Positions 21,901 through 31,706 of a stretch of 64,000 nucleotides of DNA are shown in pieces (the first letter of the stretch is position 1; each line of letters begins with the position of its first letter). Both the position numbers and the translations under genes were made by a program. Below the pieces are notes generated by a model that had not been told where the DNA came from, searched no databases, and saw nothing but the letters and a program-made list of their open reading frames with translations. The DNA is taken from contig CP089451.1 in NCBI GenBank assembly GCA_026636295.1, positions 62,001 through 126,000 on the forward strand, given 5' to 3'. Source of the stretch: Medakamo hakoo (taxonomy: Eukaryota; Chlorophyta; Trebouxiophyceae; Coccomyxaceae).

Positions 21901-24900
21901 CGTGGGCGCGCGCCGAAGCCGCGGCGGGCGTCGTGCGTGCCGGCTCCTCCACCATCCCGTCCGACCCTGCCGCCCGCACCGCTGCCTTAGCCGCCCGGGA
22001 AGCCGCCCTGGTGAAGTGGGCGGCCGAACTGGACGGCGCGACGACGCGGGCGGCAGCGGCGCGGCGGGCGCTGCGCGCGGCCGTCAAGGAAGCGGCGCGC
22101 GCCGAAGGCGCGGCCGCGGCGGCCGAAGCGGCCGCGTCCGCGGCGGGCCGCCGGGAGGCGGCGGTCACCGCTGCTGCCGCTGAGGTGGGCCGCCGCGAAG
22201 ACGCGGTCGCCGCCGCTGAAGCCCGCCTGGCGGCGGCGGCGGCCGCGGCCGCGGCGCGGGACGTGGACCTGGACCGGCGCGAGGCGGCCGTCGCCGACGC
22301 CGACGCCCGGTGCGGCCGCGCGGCGGAGGAGCGGGCGGCGGCGGAAGCCGAGCGGGCGGCGGTCGCCGCCCGGGCCGACGAACTCGCGGCTCTCCAAGCC
22401 TCTCTCTCCACGCTGGAAGAGCGCCTGGCCCGCGAGGGCGCGGCCCTGGCCGGCCGGGAGGCCGCGGTCGAAGCCAAGGAAGCGGCCGTCGCGGCCGCGG
22501 CCGCCGACGCCCTGGCCGCGGGCGCCGCCGCGGAAGCCGCCCACCGGTCCGACGCGGACAAGCTGGCGGACGAGCGGGCGCATCTGGACCAAGCTCGCCG
22601 GGCGGCTGAAACCGCCCGCGCGGACGCGGAAGCCGCGGCGGCCGCCGCCGCGGCCGAGCGCGAGAGCCTGGCGGCCGAGCGCGCGCGCTTGGCCGACGCG
22701 CGCGAAGCCGCCGAAGCCGCCGCGTCGCTGGCGGACGACCTGCGCGCCAAGGAAGCCGAGCTCACAGCGGCCGCGGCCGACACGGCGGCGGCGGCTGAGG
22801 CCCTGGCCCGCGACCGGGCGGACGCGGACGCGGCCCTGGCGGAGGCGGAGGGTGCGCGCGCAGCCGCCTCGGCCGCGCGCGCGGCCGCCGACGCGGCGCG
22901 CGAAGCCGCCGCCCAAGCCCAGGCCGAAGCCGCCGCCTCGTCCGCGTCCGCCCGCGCCGAGAAGGAAGCCGCAGCCCGGGCCCGCATCGACGCGGACAAG
23001 GAAGCGGCCGCGTCCCGCGCAGCGACGCTCGAAGCGGACAAGCGCGAAGCAGCCGCTGCCGCCGAGCTCGCGTCGGCGCGGGCCGCGCGTGAAGCCGCCG
23101 AGGCGGCGACCGCGGCCGCCAAAGCCGCCGAAGCCGCGGCCCGGGCGGCGGTGGCCGAGGCGCAGGCCGCCCGCACCGCCGCCAAGACCGAAACCGGCGC
23201 GGCGTCCGAAAAGGAGGCGGCCCTGGCGCAGCGCGCGGCCGCGCTCGCGCGCGCGGAAGGCGAGCTGGCGGGCCGGGAGGCCGGGCTGGCGGACGCGGAA
23301 CGCCGCGTGGCGGACGCCCTCGCCGCCGCTGACGCCGCCCGCGCGTCCGCCGTCCGCGCCCGTGAAGAAGCCGACGCGGAAGCGGCCCGGGCGGCGCGGG
23401 AAGCTGCTGCGGCCGCGGCCGCCAGCGTCGCCGCCCAGGCCGCGACCGCGGCCGCGGCCGACAAGGAAGCCGCCGCGGCCAAGCGTGCCGCCGACGCGGA
23501 CGCCCGGTCTCAGGCCATCGCCGAAGAAGTGTCCGCCCGCGAAGCCGCGCTCGCGGCCCGGCGCACCCGCCTGGAGCAGGAGCTGGCGGGGCTGGAGGCG
23601 CGCGTGCGGGGCGAGGCCGAAGCCGCGCGCGCGGAGCTGGGCGCGCGCGAGGCGCGGGTGCGGGCCGCGGAAGCGGGGGCCGCGGACGCGGCGGCGGCGG
23701 CGGCTGCCGAGGCTCGCGCCGCCGCCCGCGCCGAGGTCGCGGACGCCCTGCGCCGGGCGGGCGAGGCCAAGGCAGCCGCGGAGGCGGCAGCCAAAGCCGC
23801 GGCCGAGCGCGAGGAGGCCGCGCGGCGCGCGCGCCTGGACGCGGACGCCCGGACCGCCGCGGCGGCGGAAGCCACGCAAGCCGCGTCCGACCGGGAAGCG
23901 GCCGCCCGGGCGGCCGAAGCCGCGGCGTCCCAGGCCCGGGAAGCGGCGCGGGCCCTGAAAGACGAGGTCGCGGCGCGGGCTGCGGCCTTGGCCGCGGCTG
24001 AAGCGACGCTGCGCGCCGACGCCGACCGCCTGGCCTCCGAACGGGGGGCCTGGGAAGCGGGCGCCGCCGACCGGGCGGCCGCCGCCCGGCTCGCCGGCGG
24101 CGCGTCCGACAAGCTGGCCGCGGCGGAGCGGGCGGCCAAAGAGGCGCAGGCCGCCGCGGCCGCGCTCGCGGCGCGCGAGGCCGACCTGGCCCGGCGCGAA
24201 GCCGCCGCTGCCGCCGACGCGGACGCGGCCGACGCCCGGCGTGCCGCGCTGGCCTCCGACTGGGAACGGTTGGAGGCCACGCGGTCTGCCCTGGACAAGC
24301 GTGAAGCCGACGTGCGGGCCGCGGAAGCGGCGGCCCGGCGGTGCGTCGCCGCGGCCGAAGCCGCGCGGGCCGAAGCCGACGCGAAAGCCGCGGCCGCGGA
24401 AGCGGCGGCCAAGGCCGCCGCCGACGCGGGCGCGGCTGTCGCGGCCCGTGAAGAAGCGGCGGCGTCGGCGGCGGCCGCGCTGGAGGCCCGCGTCGCTGAC
24501 CTGGCCGGCCGGGCGGCGGACGCGGACGAGGTCGCGGCCCTGTACGAACGGGTCAAGGCGCGGGAGGCGGCGCTGTCGGCCGCGGAAGCGGAGGTGGAAG
24601 AACGCGAGGCGTCCCGGGCCGCGGCCGCGGCCGCCGCCGCGGCGGCGGCCGACCAGGCTGCCGCCGCCCGCGAAGCCCGCCTGGCCGCCCGGGAAGCCGC
24701 GCTGGACGCGGCGACGGCGGCGCGCGGCGACGGCCTCGCCGCGCGCGAGGCCGCGCTCGCCGACGCGGAAGCCAAGCTCGCCGACGCCCGCCGGGCCGCG
24801 GCCGCCGACCGGGCTGCGGCCGACGCCCGGGCCGCTGCTGCGGAAGCCGCGGCCGCCGCCGCGGAACGCTTGCGCGCCGACGCGGACGCCCGCGCCGCCG

Positions 24901-25709
24901 CGTCGGCGTCCAAAGAAGCGGCCGCGGCCGCGCGCGCGCGAGAGGTGTCGGACGCCGCGGCCGCGCTCGAGGCGCGGGCGGCGGCCGTGGAAGCGGGCGC
25001 CGCGCGGGCGGCTGCCCTCCGTGACGGCGCCGCCAGCGCTGCGCGCTCTGTCCTGGCTGCTGCGGTGACGGGTGGCGGGCCTGGCGGCGGTGGCGGTCGC
25101 CCGACCGTGCGGTCCCGCCTGGGCCGCCGCCCGTCGTCCGGGGCTGGTGGGGATGGCACACCCGTCCCGGCCGCGCTCTCCTTTGGCGGCGCGGGCGGGG
25201 GGGCCACCCCCGCCGGCGCCCGCCTCCGCGTCTTTGACGGCGCCAACATCAACGAAGGCCAGGGCTCGGTCTCCTTTGCGACCGCCGCGTCGGGCGGCGA
25301 CGGCGGCGGCGGCGGCGGCGGCGGCGTGGCCGACACGCCGGGCCCGGGCGGCGCCGAGCGCGCGCGCCTGCGGACGGCCTGGGCCGCGGTGGAGGCGGGC
25401 GCGGCCCGCGCCGCCGCCCGCCTGGCTCGGTTAGAAGGCGTCGCTGCCGCTGTCACCCCCTCCGCCAACGGCCCGCCCCTGCCGGACGTGGCGGCCCTGC
25501 GGGCGGAGTTTGCGGGCCTGGCCGCCGACGGCGCGTCTGTGGCCGCGTCGATCGCGGCGGTGGGCGGGTCCGCCTCCGCCGCCGCGGCGAGCCGGGCTGT
25601 CGACGCGCACGCGGCTGGGTTGGCCGCCTGGGAAGCACGCCTCGCCGAAGCGGTGTCGGCGGTCTTGGGTGCGGCGACGCCTGGACCTAAACAGAGAGGG
25701 ACGGAGTGA
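18951..25709 (+). CDS. Giant alanine-rich coiled-coil protein (2150 aa), unknown
   Basis: Three exons (18951-19016, 19210-19308, 19422-25709; all GT-AG, phase 0). The first two encode a small folded-looking N-terminus (MADAPPATLTAAHAQISKM; SLARVRDAARAFADSDEDA). A His/Pro-rich linker follows, then about 1800 residues dominated by Ala, Glu, Arg and Asp in helical, almost proline-free repeats such as AREAALADAEAKLADARRAA and KEAELAAEATRLDEGR. Tryptophan recurs sparsely (VKWAAEL, SDWERLEATR). The chain ends with a Gly-rich hinge containing RPTVRSRLGRRPSS and a final helical module (AERARLRTAWAAVEAGAARA). No motor, kinase or transmembrane domain is seen. It should form a long rod; cytoskeletal, basal-body, Golgi or nuclear-matrix roles are all guesses. 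Opposite-strand openness is a codon-bias effect. Confidence 0.75.
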
Positions 25710-25826
25710 CGGCGGGGGGGGGGTGTGGGCGGGGGCGGGGATCGGGCGGGGGGTGGACGGAGCGTTGGGCGGTGTGAGGCGGACAAGGAAACAAAAAAAA
25801 CTAAAGTACGGACGGGACACACACAG

Positions 25827-25841
25827 CCCCCCCCCCCCCCC
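25827..25841. repeat. Poly-C tract
   Basis: A 15-C run immediately downstream of the GPN1 stop, between two convergent genes. Confidence 0.85.
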
Positions 25842-25842
25842 T

Positions 25843-27197
25843 TCACCCACGCCCACGCTCGACCACCGCCTCAGCGGCAGCCACCCCACCCCGCCGGTCC
25901 CCGGCCTCCCCACCCACGCCGCCGTCCAGCGCCAGGCGCGCCAGGTCCGACGCCTGGCGGTCGGCTTCGGCCGCGTCCCGGGCCGCCACGCGCGCGCGCA
26001 AGCCCGGCAGCACGTCGGAGATGTAGCGGGACTTTGCGGTTTCCAGGCCGGCCATGAGGCCCGCCATGCCCGCGCCCGTCGCGGCGGACACGCTGACGGC
26101 CGGCATGGCGGAATAAAACTCGTCCAGCGCCAGGGCCAGGGACCGGGACAGCGTGGCCGCGTAGCTGCCCTCCGCGTCCAGCGCGGCCGCCAGCCCTTCC
26201 CAGTCCTCCACCCAGGCGGCGCCGCCCCCGCCGCCCGCGTCAGACTTGTTGAAGACGAGCAGGAGGGGCAGGCCCGTCCGGTAAAAAATGGAGCAGGCTT
26301 GCAGCATGTTGGAGACAAAGGCCGTGGGCGACGCGCACCGGGGGCCGTCGACGACGTAAGCGATCGCCGTCGGGCCAGACCCCGCCAACGCGTCTGTGAT
26401 GACCGCGCCCGACGCGGACCAGGTGAAGACTTCGATTTGGCCGGGCGTGTCCACGGCGACGAGGCGGGGAGGCGGCGCGCCCGCGGCCGCCGCGCGGCCG
26501 GCCAGGCCTTCGACCAGGCCGACCACCTGGTCGAACCGCGTCGCGAACAGGTTGAGCGCCGTGACGATGCCGCCGTTGGGGCCCAGGCCGTACTCCTTCA
26601 TGACGCCCTTGTAGTTGACGGTGTCGCGGATGTCGATGGACGCCGGGTACTCGACGTCGGCCGCGGCCGGGTCGAGGTTGATGAGGTAGGCGGGCGGCAG
26701 CAGGGGCGGCGGTGCCGCCGCTTGTGCGCCGGTCACGGCCGTCTCCGCTGCTGTGTCGGCTCTCAAGTACTCGTCCAGGGCCCGCATGAGCGTGGACTTG
26801 CCGGAGCCTGCCATGCCTGCAAAGTATGTGAGACGGGAGGGGAGGTTGGCGGCTAGGAGCGGAATGGGATGGCAAGCGCAAAAACACGCGGCGCGTGCTG
26901 TCGCTCCACTGCTTCACGCTGCATGACACGCGCACGGCTGACATCATCATGCATGCGCCGTCACCAACATGTGGATTGTGTGGCCAGGAAAAAGGCCGTG
27001 ACACCACTCCCAGGCTGCTGCGGCGCACTAGAAGCTGCGAGAGACACGCCACCGCATTCGCCGCTCTCACCGATGACCAAAACCGTCAACGGCCGCGCCG
27101 CTGCTTCTTCATCGGTCAGGATGGATGTCGCTGGACGTGGTGCGGGCGCGCCAGGCGGGGCCGGCGGAGGGTTGGCCGCCGGTGGAGCGTCCGCCAT
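25843..27197 (-). CDS. GPN1: GPN-loop GTPase 1 (Npa3/XAB1)
   Basis: GPN1 assists assembly and nuclear import of RNA polymerase II. Two exons (27197-27071, 26816-25843) give 366 aa, and the splice falls inside the P-loop (VLVIG|MAGSGKST). Landmarks: NLDPAAADVEYPASIDIRD, the defining GPN motif in YGLGPNGGIVTALNLF, VDTPGQIEVFTWSASG (G3), LPLLLVFNKSD (G4), and a C-terminal VSAATGAGM (G5 region). The N-terminus is Pro/Ala-rich. The C-terminal tail (GDRRGGVAAAEAVVERGRG) is shorter than in yeast Npa3. It shares a 205-bp divergent upstream region, with a TG microsatellite, with the tubby gene. Confidence 0.95.
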
Positions 27198-27207
27198 CCC
27201 TGTTTTT

Positions 27208-27231
27208 GTGTGTGTGTGTGTGTGTGTGTGT
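27208..27231. repeat. (TG)n microsatellite in divergent promoter
   Basis: A pure TG run just upstream of the GPN1 start codon, between GPN1 and the tubby gene. Confidence 0.9.
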
Positions 27232-27402
27232 TGCCGCACACGCGGAGGAAAGCAGCGAGTCGCAAAGTGTGCCGGCCGGCCCCCGCTCTCCATTCCCCCG
27301 GTCAAACCTCGACGGGCGCGCCGTGTGCGTGCGTGCGTGCGTGCCAGGGTGACTGCCGCCCCCTCACCGCCCGCGCCCGACACGCCACTCCCCACCCCTG
27401 CG

Positions 27403-29186
27403 ATGATGGCCCACCAAGACCCCAGGCACGAAAGAGAGAGGGGTGGAGAGGGGCGGGGGCGCGGCCGCCGCGCCTCCCCACCGGGCCTGACCCCTCACCT
27501 CCCCCGCCCAGCACCGCACCCATCCCATCCCATCCCCCACCCCTTCCGCACTCACTCCCGCCCCAGGGCCGCCGCCGCGGCGCCGCCGTGGCCCGGCGCG
27601 TGGGCGTCCCGGGCGCCCACCCGGGACGGGGCGGCGGCCGCCGCCACCCAGGCGCCGCCGCGGCCAGCGTCGCCGTGGGGTGCGTGTGTCTCCCCCACCC
27701 GCGGCATCGCCCCCCTCCCCCCCCCCTCCCTCACCCACCCCCCTGCATTTCAATCCCGCACGCCCCGCCTGCAGCTCCCTCGCCCCGCCCGCCCGCCGAC
27801 GTCCTGGTCTTGGACAAGGCGGCGTTGGGTCCGCTGCCCGTCCCACCGCTCGCCCTGGGCAAGCTGGGCGGCCCGACCGGGCCGCCGCCCGCGCCGCCGC
27901 CGCCCGGCGCGTGGGACAGCCCGCGGCCGTCGACGTCCGGGTGGGACGGCGGCGGCGGCTGGGGCGCCGACTCGCCCGCGGGCAGCCGGCCGGGCAGCGC
28001 AGCCATCGTGCCGGGCCAGCTGCACGCCCGCACGGCGTGGCTGCCGGGCGGCGGCGAGGGCGGGCCGGCCCCGCCACCGCCGCCGACGGCGGGCGCGGGT
28101 CCGCCCGCCCCGTCCTCCCGCCCGTCCACGGCCGGGCGGGCCCTGCCCTTCGCCGGCGGCCCGGCCGCCGGCGGCGTCTACACGCCCCGCCCCGGCACGG
28201 CCGTCAGCACCGCGCGTGGCGGCAGTGGGGACTGGGCCGCGCACGCGCCGCCGTCCCGGGCGGGTGGCGGCGGCCCCGACTCGGCGCGGCTGGTCGCCGC
28301 GGCCGCCGCCCGCCTGGCAGCCCTGGCGGCCGGCGGGCCCGCCCGGCCGCCCACGGCGGCGGCTGCGCCCCCGTCATCGGTTGACAGTCCCCGCCCCGCC
28401 ACGGCCGCGTCCCCCCTGCCGCCTCCCCGCCCGTCCACCGCGCTGCCGCCCGCGCTCGTCTCATCCCTGCGCGCGACGCTCGCCGCGCCCGCGCCGCCCG
28501 CCGGCGCACAGCTCGGCGCCGGGCCAGCGCCCGTCCGGTGCACGGTCCTGCGCGAAAAGGGCGCGCGCGGGTCCCGGATATTCCGCCTCCTGTTGGAGGG
28601 CGGCCCCGCCGCCGCCGGCGTGGAGGGCGCCGCCGCCGCCGCCCCACCCCTCCACCAGCTCGCCGTCGCCGCGCGCACCGGCCGGCGGTGCCTCACCATT
28701 TTTGACGCGGGCGGGCCCGTCGCCGTCGTGGCCGGCACCGCGCTGGGCTCCTCGTACACCGTCACGTCCGCCGAGCACGCGGGCGTCCGCCTGGCCAAGG
28801 TCGCGTACCGCGGCTCCCTGGCGGGCGGGCGGGGGCCGCGCCGCGTCGCGGCCGTCGTCGCCGTCGGCGGCGGGCCGGCCGGGCCGGCCGGGCCCCGCCC
28901 GCCGCCGTCCCTCCTGGCCCTGGCCAACCGCCCGCCGCGCTGGTCGGCGGACGCCGGGGCGTACACCCTGGACTTTGGCGGCCGCGTCACCGTCGCGTCC
29001 GTGAAAAACTGCCAGTTGGTCGCGGCGGGCGGGGGTGGGGGTGGGTGTGGTGGGGGGGACGTCCTGTTTCAGTTTGGCAAGACGGGGCTGGACAGCTTCG
29101 CCCTGGACTACGGGCCGCCGCTGTCGGGGCTGGCGGCCTTTGCGCTGGCGCTGACGGCGTTGGACGGCAAACTGGCGTGCGAGTGA
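27403..29186 (+). CDS. TULP: Tubby-like protein (TULP)
   Basis: Two exons (27403-27679, 27775-29186; GTGCGT donor, phase 1) give 562 aa. Residues 1 to about 300 are disordered, rich in Pro, Ala, Gly and Ser with recurring RPSTAG/RPATAA-like motifs. The C-terminal tubby domain carries RCTVLREKGARGSRIFRL, then PRWSADAGAYTLDFGGRV, TVASVKNCQLV, FQFGKTGLDSF, LDYGPPLSGLAAFALAL and the diagnostic end DGKLACE. Tubby domains bind phosphoinositides at the plasma membrane and, in flagellates, deliver cargo to cilia. No F-box is visible, unlike land-plant TULPs. The first exon's 5' part is uncertain: the chosen ATG at 27403 stays open through an Arg/Glu-rich stretch that could hide an intron. Confidence 0.85.
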
Positions 29187-29212
29187 GGTGTGTGGGTGGG
29201 GGGTGGAGGGTG

Positions 29213-29235
29213 GGGGGGTGGGGGGGGGGGGGGGG
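29213..29235. repeat. Poly-G tract
   Basis: A long G-run interrupted by a single T, just downstream of the tubby stop codon, between convergent genes. Confidence 0.85.
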
Positions 29236-29368
29236 AGAGCGAGGGTGGATGATGCAAACACAAAAACAATGACGGCAGGGTTTTTTCCTAGAACCACACA
29301 CGGGCTGTCTTGCTTCCCCACACCATGCTACGCCTCCCCCCACGTCTGCTTCCTTCTCCCTCCCTCTG

Positions 29369-30394
29369 TCACGCCCCGGGCCGGTCGCGCAGCACGAAGC
29401 TCGGGTACTTGGTCGTCAGCCGCGACAGGGCGGGCAGGGTCATGAACCCGGCGACGGCCGGGCACCGGGCCACGAGCGCGCGCCACTCGTGCGGGTGGAT
29501 GACGCCGTCCCCCGCCGCGTCCGCGTCCGCCATGGCCGCGTCGACGAGGGCGTCGACGTCCGCGGACGACAGGGACAGGGCCGGGTTGTCGCGCACCAGC
29601 CCGCCCAACAGCCGCCGCACTTCCCCCGGCTCGATGGCGCCCGTCCGCCCCAGGTCGTACATGCGGAACGCAAAATCGGCTTTCGCGGCCAGCGGCGCGG
29701 CCGGGTGGAAGGCCGACAGCCCGCGCACAAACTCCGGGAAGTCGATGACATCGTTGGCCGCCGCGTCGAACGCGGTGAAGATGCGGTCCGTCAGCAGGGA
29801 GCCGCCCGCGGGCGCGCCAAACAGGGCGGTGGACAGCTCGTCCTTGTGGATGAGGCCGTCCTGCGCGGATGGGGCGGAGGAGAGGAGGGGGGCGGGGGAT
29901 GGGATGGAGAGGGGGGTGGGTGGGTGGGGATGGAAAAAATGAGATGATGGGAGAACGACGGATGGCGGCGGGCGCTCTCCACGCGCGCGCACACACATAC
30001 ACACACAACACCTCACCGCGACCAGGCTGTTGCTGATGGACCGAAAGAGTTCGCCCAGGGCGTACACCTCGTCGGCGGAGACTGTTTTTTTTTGGGGGGA
30101 GAGGCGGGATGAGGGGGTCTGCCAGTCGTGGTCGAGAGGTCCTGCAAGAAAAGAAAGATTGGTCGCGCGCCACGACCGCCCGCGCCTCTTCGCGTCCATC
30201 CACGCGCATGCCTGAGCTGCTGGACACGCCCTCTCCACCTCCACGGCCATGCAAACTCAACAGTACGTCTCCGCGGCCAGCTGCTCGTGCGTCGGCTGTT
30301 TTGTTGAGGGTGGGGCGAGTGCGCCACTGGTGCGGCGTGCCGGTGGTTTGATGCCCGTCCCGCCCGCGTCCGGTGAGGACGCGCAGGCGCCCAT
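29369..30394 (-). CDS. CBL: Calcineurin B-like Ca2+ sensor (CBL)
   Basis: Plant-type EF-hand sensor that recruits CIPK kinases to membranes. Exons 30394-30262, 30081-30017 and 29860-29369 give 229 aa; donor 1 is GTTGAG, the others are ordinary. The start MGACASSPD is a classic N-myristoylation plus palmitoylation site. The joined exon 1/2 sequence LAAETYFSADEVYALGELF matches the CBL entry helix, which supports the splice. EF-hands: DGLIHKDELSTAL, FDAAANDVIDFPEFV, YDLGRTGAIEPGEV and DADAAGDGVIHPHEW. The C-terminus YPSFVLRDRPGA corresponds to the conserved FPSF motif phosphorylated by CIPKs. No CIPK gene lies in the window. Shares a 112-bp divergent upstream region with the allantoin synthase gene. 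Confidence 0.92.
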
Positions 30395-30506
30395 GCGTGG
30401 GCTGCTTGCGCCGCACGCGCGCGCACGCGTGCACACACACACACAAAGGGGCGGGCGGGCGTGTGCGAGGGGGTGCTCGCCTTTTTTTTGTCCGTGTTTG
30501 TGAGGA

Positions 30507-31560
30507 ATGGCCATCCATCACACACACGCACCAATGCCCGTCTCACTGACAGAAGCCGACGCCTTCACCGCGTGCGGCTGCCGGAGCTTCGCCGCCGCTT
30601 TAGCGGGCGAGCATGCCGACGTGGATGCCCTGCTGGGCCGGGCGCGGGAGCTGTGGTGGGGACAGGTACGAGTGTGTGGGGAGGAGGGGGGGGGGCGGGG
30701 AGTGTTGGGGCGCCGAGCCACACAGACCTCGACCACCCACGCGCGCCGCGCGCCCCCATCCCACCGACCAGACGCCCGTCACGGGATGGCTGGAAGCCTT
30801 TGCGTCGCACCCTGTCCTAGGCGACAAAGCAGGCTTGGACGCCGCGCCGTCTACGACCCACACCACTCTGTCGAAAGGTGAACAGGCGGCCGTGGGCGCC
30901 GACCCAGGCGGTGCTGCGGCGCTCGCGGCCGCGAACAAGCGCTACGCCGCCAAGTTTGGCCACACCTTCATCGCCGCGGCTGCGGGCCGGTCACCGTCTG
31001 ACCTGGCTGCTGACCTGGACGCCCGCCTAGTCAACCCGCCGTACGCGGAGCTGGCGGTGGCCGCGGCGGAGCAGATGAAGATTACAGAGAGGCGCCTGGT
31101 CGGCCTGGTTGGGGGGGGTGGGGAGGGTGGTGGTGGCCCGCCGCCGGCGCCGTCGACGGCGGGGCGGTCGCCGCTGACCACGCATGTCCTGGACACGTCA
31201 GTGGGCCGACCCGCCGCTGGTGTGCCCGTGACGCTGTTGGTGCGGCCGGCTGGCGCGCCTCCGGACGCCCGCGTCTGGGTGCCGGTGCGGGGCGGGGCGG
31301 GCGCCCTGTTCCCCAACCTGGCCACGGACGCGGACGGGCGCGTGAGCACGGGCCTGATGCCGGCCCCGGGCGCTGGACAACCGCCCGCCCCGCCGCCCGG
31401 CACGTACCGCCTGGAGTTTGGGCTGGGCGCGTCGGGCCGGGCGCCGACCTGGTCAGCGACGCCGGCCGTCGAGTTCAGTGTGCCGGCGGGGGATGGCCGG
31501 CACTGGCACGTGCCGCTCACGTGGGCGCCGCACGGGTACGGGACGTACAGGGGGAGTTGA
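30507..31560 (+). CDS. Fused OHCU decarboxylase - HIU hydrolase (allantoin synthase)
   Basis: Bifunctional enzyme that converts 5-hydroxyisourate, the uricase product, to S-allantoin. Two exons (30507-30665, 30772-31560) give 315 aa. The N-terminal OHCU decarboxylase half has WLEAFASHPVLGDK (catalytic His region), LSKGEQAAVG (Glu) and RYAAKFGHTFIAAAAGRS. After a Gly/Pro linker comes the transthyretin-like HIU hydrolase half: LTTHVLDTSVGRPAAGVPV, HWHVPLTWAPHGYG and the signature C-terminus TYRGS. The order matches plant TTL allantoin synthase. I see neither a PTS1 nor the internal PTS2 nonapeptide used in plants for peroxisomal import. ATG 30507 has a good start context; an in-frame ATG at 30534 is equally possible. 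Confidence 0.93.
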
Positions 31561-31706
31561 GCGCGCGGCGTGTGCGTGTTTTTTTTTTGAGGGGGAAGGG
31601 ACACCGAGACGGACGTGTGAGCTGTGCCTGCCGTCGCTTCAACCACACACATCCTCCCTCTCCCATCCCACATCCCCATCCTAAAACACGCACGCACACT
31701 CACGGC

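Noticed and set aside
19382-23482. A 1366-codon open frame antisense to the giant coiled-coil gene
   Set aside because: It reads as Ala/Ser/Arg repeats that mirror GCN and GAN codons of the plus strand. The plus strand has clean splice sites, a start and distinct terminal modules.
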